Positions 36,807-46,350 are shown, counted from the first letter of the stretch. The stretch: 64,000 nt of DNA from Reinekea blandensis MED297 (GCF_000153185.1 NZ_CH724149.1:938350-1002349); one strand, 5' to 3'. The notes: generated from the sequence alone by a model not told the origin. Program-made: numbers and translations.

Positions 36807-37879
36807 GTGACGGCATTCTGCTGTATTGTCGACCAGGGTTTGAAAAAGAGTGTTTGGCCGAAGTCGTTGAGACGGCGGCCGAGTCCGGCTGTTTTGGCTG
36901 GGCGAACCCGGATATGAACTCTGGCTTTGTTGTCTTCGAAACGACACCAACCCCAAAGGTGATTGAGCGATTACCTGAGCTGGTGTTTGCTCGTGATGCC
37001 TGGGCAATCTCAGCGCGTTTGGCGGATCTGGATGAACGGGACCGCCTGACGCCGATTATCGAGACGGTTGCTCGTATTCTGAAAGACGCTGGCATTCGAC
37101 AGGTTGGGGACGTCAGCTGTGAATATGCCGAAGGCGAGCAATACCGGCCAACGGCTCGTTTTGCCGGTAAGTTCGTGCATCCGGTGCGACAGGCTCTGAG
37201 ACGCTCCGGTTCGTTGACGCCGAAAACCCGTCCCGATCTGCCCGCATTGCGGCTGTTTTTTAAAGACTCCTCGCAAGTGCTGATTGGTGTGGATCGTCCG
37301 GATGGTCGGGCAGCCTGGCCAATGGGGATTGCCCGGCTGAAGTTTCCGGCCGGGGCGCCGAGCCGCAGCACACTGAAACTGGAAGAAGCGTTTTCTGTGT
37401 TTTTAGGTCCACAGTGGCGAGACCGGCTGCAGAACTCTCACACCGGGGTCGATCTCGGCGCATCGCCGGGTGGTTGGACCTGGCAGCTGGTGAATCAGGG
37501 AATGCATGTTTACGCCATTGATAACGGACCGATGGATGAAACGCTGATGGCGACCACTCAGGTCGATCATCAGCAGGCCGATGGCTTTATCTGGAAGCCG
37601 GATCGCTATGTCGACTGGGTTGTTTGTGACATGGTGGAAAAGCCGGCTCGTGTGGCCTTTCTGATGTATGAGTGGCTGCATGAACGGCATGCCCGTTATG
37701 CCATGTTTAATCTGAAACTTCCCATGCGCAAACGGTTTGCGCAGTGGCAGGAGATTCGCGAGTTTCTTGAGAGCCGGATTGCTCAGGAGCATCCGAAAGC
37801 CGAGTTGCGAGCCAAACACCTGTATCACGACCGTGAAGAAATTACCGTGTACCTTGATCTTAAAAATCAGAATGGATGA
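36803..37879 (+). CDS. rlmM: 23S rRNA (cytidine-2498-2'-O)-methyltransferase
   Basis: RlmM methylates C2498 of 23S rRNA. It has a THUMP-containing N-terminal half (about 1-170) and a Rossmann methyltransferase half with DLGASPGGWTWQL near 217, DNGPMD, and catalytic K-D-K-E-like residues in VVCDMVEKP and FNLKLPMRKRF. Length 358 is close to E. coli (366). It overlaps its neighbours by 4 bases on both sides. Confidence 0.96.
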   Translation: MSDGILLYCRPGFEKECLAEVVETAAESGCFGWANPDMNSGFVVFETTPTPKVIERLPELVFARDAWAISARLADLDERDRLTPIIETVARILKDAGIRQVGDVSCEYAEGEQYRPTARFAGKFVHPVRQALRRSGSLTPKTRPDLPALRLFFKDSSQVLIGVDRPDGRAAWPMGIARLKFPAGAPSRSTLKLEEAFSVFLGPQWRDRLQNSHTGVDLGASPGGWTWQLVNQGMHVYAIDNGPMDETLMATTQVDHQQADGFIWKPDRYVDWVVCDMVEKPARVAFLMYEWLHERHARYAMFNLKLPMRKRFAQWQEIREFLESRIAQEHPKAELRAKHLYHDREEITVYLDLKNQNG

Positions 37880-38124
37880 GGACGATGAACGCTGACCATG
37901 AACTCGACACGCGCGGACTGCGCTGTCCGGAACCGGTGATGATGCTGCATCGGCAGATCCGCAAAATGCAGGTCGGTGAGGTCGTTCGGGTGCTGGCAAC
38001 CGATCCGGCAACTGAACGGGATATCCCGCAGTTCTGTGAGTTTCTGCCGCATGAACTGGTGGCCCGTCAACAGAACGAAGACGGGGATGAATTTTTATTT
38101 TGGGTTCGAAAAGGTCAGCGCTGA
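37876..38124 (+). CDS. tusA: Sulfurtransferase TusA
   Basis: A cytoplasmic persulfide carrier that passes sulfur to the TusBCD relay for 2-thiouridine and to other pathways. LDTRGLRCPEPVMMLHRQIR is the classic TusA signature, with catalytic Cys in CPEP. The ATG at 37876 overlaps the rlmM stop; a second ATG at 37885 is possible, closer to the usual N-terminus. Length 82. Its last 10 bases overlap the convergent MATE gene. It differs from the CPLP paralogue at 13870. Confidence 0.92.
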   Translation: MRTMNADHELDTRGLRCPEPVMMLHRQIRKMQVGEVVRVLATDPATERDIPQFCEFLPHELVARQQNEDGDEFLFWVRKGQR

Positions 38125-39524
38125 ACAGCCTGATCGCTGTACCAGAACAGTCGCGGTATCAACCAGGCCGCTGCGTGCGTCAGGCCGGCAATCAACCCGA
38201 TCCAGAACCCTGGCGCACCCATTGGCTGCACAATCCAATCGGTGTGAGCGAGGATAAACCCAAGCGGGATACCCACCACCCAGAAAGACGCCACCATGAT
38301 AAACATCGGTATACGGGTGTCTTTGTAGCCGCGTAACGCACTGATGGCGACGACCTGCAATACGTCCGCCAGTTGGAACAAAGCCCCGTACCAAAGCAGC
38401 TCAACCGCAACCTCAATAACTGCCGGTTCGCGGCTGTATAGGCCGGCAATCGGTTCGGCAAAAAAGACCAGCAATAAGGCATACACAACAGCGATCAGCA
38501 GCGTCAGAATCAGCGAACTTCGACTGGCCAGGCGGGCGGTGGCCGGGTTGTTGGCGCCGATTAAAAACGATATCCGGATGGTCAGTGCCAGCCCGAGACT
38601 CAATGGCACCATAAACAGAACGCTGACGACGTTCAGCGCAATCTGGTGACCGGCGATCACATCGGCACCAAACGATGCCAACAGTAAGGCCACCACGGCA
38701 AACATGACGGACTCAACGAAAATGGTGAACCCGATGGGGATGCCGAGTAAAAGAATTTCTTTGACACGCACCCATTGCGGCCACTGACGATGCGCCCACA
38801 AATGAAGGTGGCGAAACGACCGGCTGACATTGAAATAGACGAGCAGGCAAAACAACGTCAGCCACTGAGAAATCGCCGTTGCATAGCCACAGCCAATGCC
38901 GCCCAGTTCCGGTAGACCGAACTTACCGAAAATCAGCACGTAGTTCAGGGGGGCATTAAACAGAGCGGTCAGAATTGAAAACACCATAAAAATACGGGTG
39001 TGTCCCAAGCCATCCGTTAACCCTCGAAGTGTCACCAGAATGAGAATGGCGGGCAGGCCCCAGACAAAGGCTTCAAGGTAGCCATCCGCAATAGCAGCAC
39101 TGGTGTCGTCCATACCAACAAGGTTCAGAACCGGGTCAACATTGATCAGTAACATGATGGCAAGTGCGGCGGCCGCCAGGGCAATGTACAGGGCATTCCA
39201 GGTTACCGGCATAACCTGATCATCACGTTGACCACCCCGGTGACCGGATATCAGTGGCTGGGTCGCGTTCAGCAGTCCCATCATGAACAGAAATAATGGC
39301 ACCCACAGACTGTTGCCAATGGCGACGCCCGTCAGGTCTTCCGCACTGGCTCGTCCGGCCATGACCGTGTCGATAACGCCATTGGCCATCTGCGCGAGCT
39401 GCCCGATCAGAATGGGCGAGCCCAGTGCAAGCAGGGTTCGCCACTCCTGCTGAACCCGTTCTCGGAGCGAAGCATTTTTCAGAGCGGTAGGCTGGTGGGT
39501 TTCATCAATCTGTATTTCGGCCAT
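38115..39524 (-). CDS. MATE family multidrug efflux transporter (NorM-like)
   Basis: 469 residues with 12 predicted helices. GSPILIGQLAQMANGVIDTV and MAGRASAEDLTGVAIG at the N-terminus, then RGLTDGLGHTRIFM and the ALRGYKDTRIPM repeat in the second half, are typical of the NorM branch, which exports cations such as norfloxacin with Na+ or H+. The pump's substrate here is unknown. It stands alone on the minus strand. Confidence 0.92.
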   Translation of the reverse strand: MAEIQIDETHQPTALKNASLRERVQQEWRTLLALGSPILIGQLAQMANGVIDTVMAGRASAEDLTGVAIGNSLWVPLFLFMMGLLNATQPLISGHRGGQRDDQVMPVTWNALYIALAAAALAIMLLINVDPVLNLVGMDDTSAAIADGYLEAFVWGLPAILILVTLRGLTDGLGHTRIFMVFSILTALFNAPLNYVLIFGKFGLPELGGIGCGYATAISQWLTLFCLLVYFNVSRSFRHLHLWAHRQWPQWVRVKEILLLGIPIGFTIFVESVMFAVVALLLASFGADVIAGHQIALNVVSVLFMVPLSLGLALTIRISFLIGANNPATARLASRSSLILTLLIAVVYALLLVFFAEPIAGLYSREPAVIEVAVELLWYGALFQLADVLQVVAISALRGYKDTRIPMFIMVASFWVVGIPLGFILAHTDWIVQPMGAPGFWIGLIAGLTHAAAWLIPRLFWYSDQAVQR

Positions 39525-39684
39525 AGGGACTCTCCATTCGGGCGCGCAATCTTAAAGCTTGCGCTTGCTGAATGCATCCAGAATAAGGTCATGAACTTTT
39601 GAGAATCCGCGCTGAGTTGGTTGTATCCGCAGGCGTGCGTATAATGCGCGGCCGTCGTTCATCAACTGATCTTAGGAGAGGCTC

Positions 39685-40260
39685 CTGATTCAGCATCCGT
39701 TATCGTCATGTCATTGGGAGGCCGGCGTTACCCAACTGCTTGAAGCAGTCAATCCGTGGTTGCAAACGCAGTTCCAAACCTGTTTGGTCGCCGCGGTTGA
39801 CGAGCCGTTGTATCTTCCCATGTCGGATACCCAACGCTGGCATGAGATTCAGTTTGCCCATGGCTATTTTAACAGTGCATTGCATGAGCTGGCGCACTGG
39901 TGTGTTGCCGGGTTCGAGCGACGTCAGTTAACGGATTATGGCTACTGGTATGAACCGGATGGGCGCACTGCTGAGCAGCAACGAGAGTTCGAACGGGTGG
40001 AGGTCCGTCCTCAGGCTATTGAATGGCATCTGACGTTGGCCAGTAACCGACGTTTTCAGGTGAGTGTGGATAATCTAAGCGGCGAACCGACCGATGCAGC
40101 TCCCTTTCGCGAATCGGTTCGGCGGCAGGCTTGGCAGTTTCAGGAGAACGGACTGCCCGACCGGGCACAGACGCTGGTCGGGCTGATTTCTCAGGCGTTT
40201 GGAACCGATCAAACGTCCTTTTCGTTTGGTTCGTCTGCGACGGGTGCTTCGGACTCGTGA
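39685..40260 (+). CDS. epmC: Elongation factor P hydroxylase EpmC, rare start codon
   Basis: EpmC hydroxylates the beta-lysylated lysine of EF-P. DEPLYLPM, FAHGYFNSALHELAHWCVAG (metal-binding HELAH) and DYGYWYEPDGR match the family. No ATG, GTG or TTG opens the frame before a TTG at 39760, which would cut off about 25 residues that align with the E. coli N-terminus (HWEAGVTQLLEAVNP segment). An AGGAG at 39674-39678 is 6 bases before a CTG (39685) and 9 before an ATT (39688), so translation probably starts at one of these. A TAG closes the frame at 39673. EF-P modification partners epmA and epmB are not in the window. Confidence 0.82.
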   Translation: MIQHPLSSCHWEAGVTQLLEAVNPWLQTQFQTCLVAAVDEPLYLPMSDTQRWHEIQFAHGYFNSALHELAHWCVAGFERRQLTDYGYWYEPDGRTAEQQREFERVEVRPQAIEWHLTLASNRRFQVSVDNLSGEPTDAAPFRESVRRQAWQFQENGLPDRAQTLVGLISQAFGTDQTSFSFGSSATGASDS

Positions 40261-40709
40261 GCGGTCGTTGCTTCCGATGATGAGTCGTCAGTATCTGGCG
40301 TCTTCTCGGAATGGGCTTGTTGCCAGGCCTCAAAGGCGCGAAGGTCTTTGGCGACCTGAGTAAACACCACGCCTAAGACAAAAATATCATCCAAATAACC
40401 CAGTACCGGAATCATGTCCGGAATCAGGTCAATTGGTGACAGCAGATAGATGAGTCCCGCAATAATGGCGATCAGGCTGGTGGTTGGCACCTCCCGGTAC
40501 TCGCCACTGACCCAGGCGCGTATCATCTGAATCATCAGTTTCAGCTGGTCCCAGACTTCGGCTAATGGTCCTTTCAGATCTTTGGCTTTTTCCCAGGCGC
40601 GCTCGGCAATTTTTTTCACCCGATCCGGGTCTTCGATAATGTCTTCAGCCTGTTGTTTGGCTTTTTCATAATGGGCTTTCAGTTTTTCTTCATTGATTCG
40701 TTCGCTCAT
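40209..40709 (-). CDS. DUF1232 (YkvA-type) membrane protein
   Basis: 166 residues. A charged helical N-terminus leads to the DUF1232 core, TSLIAIIAGLIYLLSPIDLI followed by PDMIPVLGYLDD, a membrane-associated segment of unknown function. The C-terminal tail is Asp/Ser/Glu-rich. Its 3' end overlaps epmC by 52 bases. The 217-base gap to the next gene contains a GGTTTT/AAAACC hairpin near 40850 and no gene. Confidence 0.85.
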   Translation of the reverse strand: MSERINEEKLKAHYEKAKQQAEDIIEDPDRVKKIAERAWEKAKDLKGPLAEVWDQLKLMIQMIRAWVSGEYREVPTTSLIAIIAGLIYLLSPIDLIPDMIPVLGYLDDIFVLGVVFTQVAKDLRAFEAWQQAHSEKTPDTDDSSSEATTAHESEAPVADEPNEKDV

Positions 40710-40926
40710 GGTTGTCTCCTTTGATACCGAGTCGAGGATGTTATCGGGACTATTGCATAGAGCGTGCCGGACGGTGGAATGCGCTCTGGCGACGCGAAAG
40801 GTGCGTTAAGTTGGCTAAAACGGTTAAAAAATTTAGGGAGTTTGGTTACAGGTTTTTTAAAACCCCTTAAGATGAGAGTTAAAAAATGACTTAAGCGTTG
40901 CTGGGTCTAAAAAGAGAGGACAGAGT

Positions 40927-41799
40927 ATGAGTCAGATTCGCGTAGCCTTTATTGGCTTGGGGGTGATGGGGTACCCCATGGCCGGTCATTGCCAGAAAGC
41001 CGGTTTCCCGGTGACCGTTTACAACCGAACGACCGTAAAGGCAGAGCAATGGTCTCAGGAGTTTGGTGGCGATTTCGCAGCAACCCCCAGGGAGGCTGCC
41101 GAGCAGGCCGACTTTGTTCTGGTGTGTGTCGGAAATGATGAGGATGTCCGGTCGGTCATGATGGGCGACGACGGCGTACTGGCGGGGATTGGTCAGGGCT
41201 CGATCGTCATCGACCATACCACTACCTCCGCCGAACTGGCTCGGGAGTTAAATGAAGCAGCTCATGCCGCTGGCGCTGAGTTTCTGGATGCCCCGGTTTC
41301 CGGTGGTCAGGCTGGAGCAGAAAACGGTCAATTGGCTATTATGGCGGGTGGCGAAGCCTCGGCATTTGCGCGCGCGGAACCTGTGTTTGCCGCTTATGGC
41401 AAAGCCTGGGATCTGCTGGGGCCGGCCGGATCCGGCCAGCAATGCAAGATGGTGAATCAGATCTGCATTGCCGGAATTTTACAGGGGCTTTCCGAGGGAT
41501 TGGCATTGGCCATGTCGTCTGGGTTGGATGTCGAAAAGGTTCAGAAGATTCTGTCGGGTGGTGCCGCACAATCCTGGCAGCTCGAGAACCGGGCTCACAC
41601 GATGGCACGCGATGAGTATGATTTTGGTTTTGCCATCGATTGGATGGTCAAAGACTTGGGGTACTCGCTCGAGGAAGCGGAGCGTCGGGGGCTGACACTG
41701 CCGGTCGCCAGCCAGGTCCGGTCCTTTTATCAGGAACTGCAGGCTCAGGGGATGAATCGTTGTGATACCTCAGTGCTGCTGAGACGCCTGATCAAGTGA
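40927..41799 (+). CDS. NAD(P)-dependent 3-hydroxyisobutyrate dehydrogenase-family oxidoreductase
   Basis: 290 residues of the beta-hydroxyacid dehydrogenase family. The Rossmann motif is FIGLGVMGYPMAGH at the N-terminus. DAPVSGGQAGAENGQLAIM is the substrate loop, and the catalytic Lys is in QCKMVNQ near 175. The substrate (hydroxyisobutyrate, tartronate semialdehyde, succinate semialdehyde, sulfolactaldehyde) cannot be decided from sequence. The gene is monocistronic as far as seen. Confidence 0.88.
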   Translation: MSQIRVAFIGLGVMGYPMAGHCQKAGFPVTVYNRTTVKAEQWSQEFGGDFAATPREAAEQADFVLVCVGNDEDVRSVMMGDDGVLAGIGQGSIVIDHTTTSAELARELNEAAHAAGAEFLDAPVSGGQAGAENGQLAIMAGGEASAFARAEPVFAAYGKAWDLLGPAGSGQQCKMVNQICIAGILQGLSEGLALAMSSGLDVEKVQKILSGGAAQSWQLENRAHTMARDEYDFGFAIDWMVKDLGYSLEEAERRGLTLPVASQVRSFYQELQAQGMNRCDTSVLLRRLIK

Positions 41800-41892
41800 C
41801 CTGAGAGGGGCGGGTCAGTCCTCTCAATCGATGTTCGATTGCAGTGGTGAAACTGGCCTCTCTAAATGGTCGAGAAGTGATAAAAAATGAGC

Positions 41893-42079
41893 TACAATCG
41901 CGCCCCTGCTGAACCCGGCGAGCGGACCATTTCTACCTCGTCTGGTTTTTTATGCTCTGATGATCATTTCCAGAGCCACGCGGATCTGAGTCAATCAGAT
42001 CTTAACTGAACCCGGTGTCCGGTGCTTGCAGTCGATTTCCGACTCGCCCGGTCCGAAACCAAAGAAGAAGTGAAATTAC
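41893..42079 (+). promoter_or_regulatory. Putative promoter and structured leader of rhlB
   Basis: TACAAT at 41893-41898 may be a -10. The roughly 180 bases after it contain three perfect hairpins in a row: GCTCTG/CAGAGC (41954-41976), GATCTGA/TCAGATC (41983-42001) and AGTCG/CGACT (42030-42044). No gene is seen in 41800-42079. Confidence 0.5.
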
Positions 42080-43684
42080 GTGACCAAACAAAACAAACGT
42101 TACCGTCGTCCCCGTTGGCATATCTCCCAGTTCAAAGTTGAAGAAGTTCCCGGCAAGGTCCGTTTTCATGACCTCTTTCTGCCGATTGCACTGATGCGGG
42201 CGATTCAGGAAGTTGGCTACGAGTATTGCAGTCCGATTCAGGCTATGACCTTACCCTATGCTCTGGCCGGGCACGATTGCATTGGCAAGGCGCAAACCGG
42301 TACCGGTAAAACTGCCGCCTTTCTGATTACCGCCATCACGGATCTGCTCGAGCATCGCCTGGAAGAGCAGTATGTCGGTGAGCCGCGTGCTCTGATTCTG
42401 GCACCGACACGTGAACTGGCTCTGCAAATCGCCGAAGATGCCAAAGCGCTGACCAAGTACAGCCGCTTGAAGGTGGCTGCCGTCGTCGGTGGTATGGATT
42501 TCGACAAACAGAAACAGCAGTTGCATGAACAGCGTACTGATATTCTGGTGGCAACACCGGGTCGGTTGATCGACTTTATGAACCGTAAGGCGGTTTTCCT
42601 GGATCAGATTGAAATGCTGATCATTGACGAAGCCGATCGCATGCTGGATATGGGCTTCATTCCGGATATTAAAACGATTGTCCGAGCAACGCCTCGCACT
42701 GAAAACCGTCAGACCCTGCTGTTTTCCGCGACCTTTTCACAGGACATTCTGAATCTGGCGCAGCGTTGGACTAACGATCCTGTGCGGGTAGAGGTTGAGC
42801 CGAAAGTTAAAACTGCGGAAGACGTTGAGCAGCACGTTTATCTGGTGTCATCGGAAGAAAAATATCCGGTCTTGCGCCGAATTGTTCGTCAGGACGAAGC
42901 CGACCGGGTCATGGTGTTCGCCAATCGTCGTGACATTGTTCGAGATCTGGCCGAAAACCTGAAAAAAGACGGTATTCCATGCCAGGTGCTTTCTGGCGAT
43001 GTGCCTCAGAACAAACGCATTCGCACTTTGGACGGCTTTAAAGAAGGCAAGTTCGAAGTATTGGTTGCAACGGATGTTGCCGGTCGTGGTATTCATGTGG
43101 ATGGGGTATCGCACGTTATTAACTTTACCCTTCCTGAAGATCCGGAAGACTACGTACACCGGATTGGTCGTACCGGTCGTGCTGGTAAAAAAGGTGTTTC
43201 AATCAGCTTTGCCTGTGAAGACGATTCGTTCCAGATCCCGGCGATTGAAGAGTACATTAAGCGTAAAATCGATCTTGAGCAGGTACCGGAGCACATGCTG
43301 GACGATGAATCTGCCGCTGCGATGGTGGTTGAAAAAGCCGCCGAAAAAGCAGCCAAAGCGGAAGCTGATCAGGCTGCCGCTGCACAGACTGCCGCGGAAG
43401 CGGAGCAACCTTCTGAAACGTCAGAACCGGTTGTTGCTGACGCTTCTGAGACCGAGACCTCTGAACCTGTGAAGGCCGTCGACAATGCTGCAGCCGAGAC
43501 TCCGGTTGAAGACGCAACTGCGGCAGAACCCGAAGCACCGGTCGGAGAAGTCACCGCCATTGACGTGGCAGAATCCGAAGACGGACCGGAAATCACTGTT
43601 GAAGTGTTCGTTCAGGAAAGCGACGACACGGATGAAGGTACCGCTGACAGCGAAGCAACCAAGACGGATTCAGACAAAGCCTGA
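42080..43684 (+). CDS. rhlB: DEAD-box ATP-dependent RNA helicase RhlB
   Basis: RhlB unwinds RNA for the RNase E degradosome. All motifs are present: Q motif [39 protein letters not shown] at [13 protein letters not shown], and [13 protein letters not shown]. The core (1-400) resembles the pseudomonad RhlB. After about residue 410 comes a 120-residue Ala/Glu/Asp/Thr-rich acidic tail, against the basic tail of E. coli RhlB. Start is GTG. Length 534. pdxB follows within 7 bases. Confidence 0.93.
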   Translation: MTKQNKRYRRPRWHISQFKVEEVPGKVRFHDLFLPIALMRAIQEVGYEYCSPIQAMTLPYALAGHDCIGKAQTGTGKTAAFLITAITDLLEHRLEEQYVGEPRALILAPTRELALQIAEDAKALTKYSRLKVAAVVGGMDFDKQKQQLHEQRTDILVATPGRLIDFMNRKAVFLDQIEMLIIDEADRMLDMGFIPDIKTIVRATPRTENRQTLLFSATFSQDILNLAQRWTNDPVRVEVEPKVKTAEDVEQHVYLVSSEEKYPVLRRIVRQDEADRVMVFANRRDIVRDLAENLKKDGIPCQVLSGDVPQNKRIRTLDGFKEGKFEVLVATDVAGRGIHVDGVSHVINFTLPEDPEDYVHRIGRTGRAGKKGVSISFACEDDSFQIPAIEEYIKRKIDLEQVPEHMLDDESAAAMVVEKAAEKAAKAEADQAAAAQTAAEAEQPSETSEPVVADASETETSEPVKAVDNAAAETPVEDATAAEPEAPVGEVTAIDVAESEDGPEITVEVFVQESDDTDEGTADSEATKTDSDKA

Positions 43685-43690
43685 TTGGTC

Positions 43691-44830
43691 ATGACCTTGC
43701 GTATTGTCGCCGATGAAAACATGCCGAATGTTGAGGCTTGGTTTTCATCGGTCGCCACTGAAATAACCCGTCTGCCCGGGCGACAAATGACCCGGGCTGA
43801 TTTACTCGAAGCCGATGTGCTACTGGTTCGATCCGTCACCCGGGTGGACGAAGCCCTTCTTAACGGTACACCGGTTTCGTTTGTTGGCTCGGCCACCATT
43901 GGCACCGACCACGTTGATCAGGATTACCTGAGCCAACAAAATATCCCTTTTCACTATGCCCCTGGCTGTAATGCCGCGTCGGTCGCCGACTGGCTTTTAT
44001 CGGTACTTTCCCGTCTGCATCTGGATCACGATCTGCACTGGTGGGATAAAACCATTGGCATCGTAGGTGTTGGCAATGTCGGTAGCGCTGTACGGGCAAC
44101 CCTGGAAGCGCACGGTTGCCGACTGTTGCTCTGTGATCCGCCCAGGTTCGAACGCGGTGAACTGCCTGAGCATACGCCATTGGCGACGTTGATGAGTAAC
44201 GCGGACATCGTATGCTTTCATACACCCCATACGCGGCACGGTGAGCATGCGACCGAGGGTTTGGTGTCTTCAGCAATGGTGTCTCGGATGCGACCGGTTT
44301 CCTGGCTCATTAACGCTGGCCGGGGACCGGTGTTTACCGCCGAGGCCGTTGAGCGAGCAACTCAGACTCAGCAGGTCGGTGTCGTATTGGATGTATGGCC
44401 TCAAGAGCCTCAGGTCTCAGAGTCGCTTTTAGATTGCGCCGCGCTGGCGTCGCCCCATGTGGCTGGTTACTCGTTGGAGGGTAAGTTCCGTGGGACTGAA
44501 ATGCTAGCCCGGGCGCTGCAAGCTCAGCATGGGTGGTCATCCTTAGTGGGACCTGTGCTACCGCCGGGGCCGAGGCTTGATCCGGAGCTGTATCGACAGT
44601 CCGATCTTCATCGTTGGGTCAGCGAACTCATTCTGGCGGTCTACGACCCGGCCCGGGATACCGTCGCCATGAAGGCCTCGGTTACGGACGGTGAGGTGTC
44701 ACCTGAACGTTTTGATCAACTGCGTAAAGAGTATCCTACCCGGCGCGAAATCCGATCCGTTCGGCTGTCGGCCTATCCCGCTGACATTATCGACCGGTTG
44801 CGTGCCTGTGGTTTTCAGGTACCGGACTGA
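43691..44830 (+). CDS. pdxB: Erythronate-4-phosphate dehydrogenase
   Basis: PdxB oxidises 4-phosphoerythronate in pyridoxal phosphate synthesis. RIVADENMPNVEAWF is the family start. TIGTDHVD, NAGRGPVF and the NAD-binding GIVGVGNVGSAV near 120 are characteristic, and the C-terminal dimerisation domain is present. The ATG at 43691 gives 379 residues, like E. coli (378). A TTG two codons earlier is possible. The last 16 bases overlap the convergent MarR gene. Confidence 0.95.
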   Translation: MTLRIVADENMPNVEAWFSSVATEITRLPGRQMTRADLLEADVLLVRSVTRVDEALLNGTPVSFVGSATIGTDHVDQDYLSQQNIPFHYAPGCNAASVADWLLSVLSRLHLDHDLHWWDKTIGIVGVGNVGSAVRATLEAHGCRLLLCDPPRFERGELPEHTPLATLMSNADIVCFHTPHTRHGEHATEGLVSSAMVSRMRPVSWLINAGRGPVFTAEAVERATQTQQVGVVLDVWPQEPQVSESLLDCAALASPHVAGYSLEGKFRGTEMLARALQAQHGWSSLVGPVLPPGPRLDPELYRQSDLHRWVSELILAVYDPARDTVAMKASVTDGEVSPERFDQLRKEYPTRREIRSVRLSAYPADIIDRLRACGFQVPD

Positions 44831-45282
44831 TTAACTTCCACTGCCTTAAGCGCAGCCAGCAAGGCCTGTTGGCTGAGTAGAATATCAGTCAGACGAAGCG
44901 CAGAATCGGTGGACGCGATTTTCTGATCAAGCTCTGCACACAGTCGTCTTGCATGCTTCGTGACCTCGGCACCTTTTGCCGTGAGACTCAAAACCTTGCG
45001 TTTACCGATGCCCTCTTGCTGACGAACATAACCGGCTGTTTTCATGTCACTGACGGTTTTGGCAACCCGTTGTCGGGAAACGCCGAGATCTCTGGCCAGT
45101 TCGGAGGCGATGCCGTTGCCACAATCCAATTTGCTCAGAAACATCAAAGAAGAAGGCGTAATCGCCGGATAACCCAATGCCGACAGCTCCCGGCACAGAC
45201 GAGCCATGATGCGATCGGTCAGTTCCGTGGCGGTCTGTGCGATCGGTAAACTCAGACTGTCGTATGTAAACCTTGTTGACAT
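44815..45282 (-). CDS. MarR family transcriptional regulator
   Basis: 155 residues with a winged helix at about 35-105: IASELARDLGVSRQRVAKTV, then the wing YVRQQEGIGKRKVLSL. Such proteins usually repress a divergent gene and respond to phenolic or redox ligands. The divergent gene is the quinone reductase-like enzyme at 45336, separated by 53 bases containing repeats, so local repression of that enzyme is likely. Confidence 0.9.
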   Translation of the reverse strand: MSTRFTYDSLSLPIAQTATELTDRIMARLCRELSALGYPAITPSSLMFLSKLDCGNGIASELARDLGVSRQRVAKTVSDMKTAGYVRQQEGIGKRKVLSLTAKGAEVTKHARRLCAELDQKIASTDSALRLTDILLSQQALLAALKAVEVNQSGT

Positions 45283-45317
45283 AAAAAGAGCTCAACATAG
45301 TATCGTGTCAACCTAGT
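45274..45317. promoter_or_regulatory. Candidate MarR operator
   Basis: TGTTGA and TCAACA form an inverted repeat (45274-45297) overlapping the marR start. TCAACATAGT (45292) recurs as TCAACCTAGT (45308), 16 bases on. The arrangement fits autorepression plus repression of the divergent gene. Confidence 0.5.
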
Positions 45318-45335
45318 GTACATAGAGATAAAGAC

Positions 45336-46331
45336 ATGGTCATCACTTCAAAAAAGCTTATGAATGGCGTTCAGATGTCTCGGTTTGGTAGGGTGGATGC
45401 GCTGATGTTTCGGCAAGACCTGCCAAAACCTGAGCCGGCGTCAGGACAGGTTCGGGTTCGGGTGATGGCGTCGTCCTTAAATCCGCTTGATCAGGCGACC
45501 TGGGAAGGGCGGCTCAAAGCCTTGCGGGTGCGGCGACCACCGCTGATTCCCGGAAGCGACGTGTCCGGTGTGATTGATCAGACAGGTCCCGGCGTTTTGG
45601 ATTGGCAGGTGGGGGATGACGTCTATGGTTTTCTGGATGCCGCGCCGAAGCGTCAGTGGCATGGCTTTACACAAAGCGGTGCCTGGGCTGAGTATGCCGT
45701 GACCCGTGCTGAGACGTTAACCCGAAAACCGGACACACTATCCTTTGAAGAGGCAGCCGCTGTTCCTGTCGCCGGTTTGACCGCCCTGCAAGGGTTGAAT
45801 CGGGCTGCCTTGTCAGCAGGTCATACCATTCTCATCAATGGAGCCAGCGGCGGCGTTGGCAGCCTGGCGGTGCAATTGGCGGTGAGCCGAGGGTTGATCG
45901 TCTATGCAACGTCCAGCCCTCAACATCACGCAACACTGAAACGACTGGGCGTGCACCGCGTTATTGACTATCACCAGCTCCCGGTCTCGCAGTCGCCAAC
46001 GGGTCTGGACGCCGTCTATGATGTCGCCAATCGACTGAGTTGGGCGCAGAAATGTGCCCGGATACATCAACGCGGGTCAGTCATTGATAACCTGGTCTCT
46101 CTGCGCGGGGGATGGCATCGACTGATGGGTGGGCGTTCGCCTAGCGGGGTTCGCCATCGATATACCTTTGTTACGCCTGATGCTGCGGCCCTGTATCAAC
46201 TCAGCGAACTGGTGACGGCCGGAAAGCTGCGCCCTCAGGTTGCCCGCAGCTTTCAATTGCAAACGTTTCAGGAGGCTTATCGCTGGCTGGCTACTGAAAA
46301 ACCCTTCGGAAAAGTTATTCTGACTCTATAG
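45336..46331 (+). CDS. NADPH:quinone reductase-like medium-chain dehydrogenase
   Basis: 331 residues. The GroES-like N-terminal domain contains SSLNPLDQATWEG and PLIPGSDVSGVID. The nucleotide domain has NGASGGVGSLAVQLAVSRG near residue 165, typical of the zinc-free quinone oxidoreductase branch. No catalytic or structural zinc cysteine cluster is present. Substrate is unknown. Divergent from marR, suggesting induction by an electrophile or quinone. ATGs at 45336 and 45360 are both possible starts. Confidence 0.85.
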   Translation: MVITSKKLMNGVQMSRFGRVDALMFRQDLPKPEPASGQVRVRVMASSLNPLDQATWEGRLKALRVRRPPLIPGSDVSGVIDQTGPGVLDWQVGDDVYGFLDAAPKRQWHGFTQSGAWAEYAVTRAETLTRKPDTLSFEEAAAVPVAGLTALQGLNRAALSAGHTILINGASGGVGSLAVQLAVSRGLIVYATSSPQHHATLKRLGVHRVIDYHQLPVSQSPTGLDAVYDVANRLSWAQKCARIHQRGSVIDNLVSLRGGWHRLMGGRSPSGVRHRYTFVTPDAAALYQLSELVTAGKLRPQVARSFQLQTFQEAYRWLATEKPFGKVILTL

Positions 46332-46350
46332 CCTCGTCATTAAACAGGCG

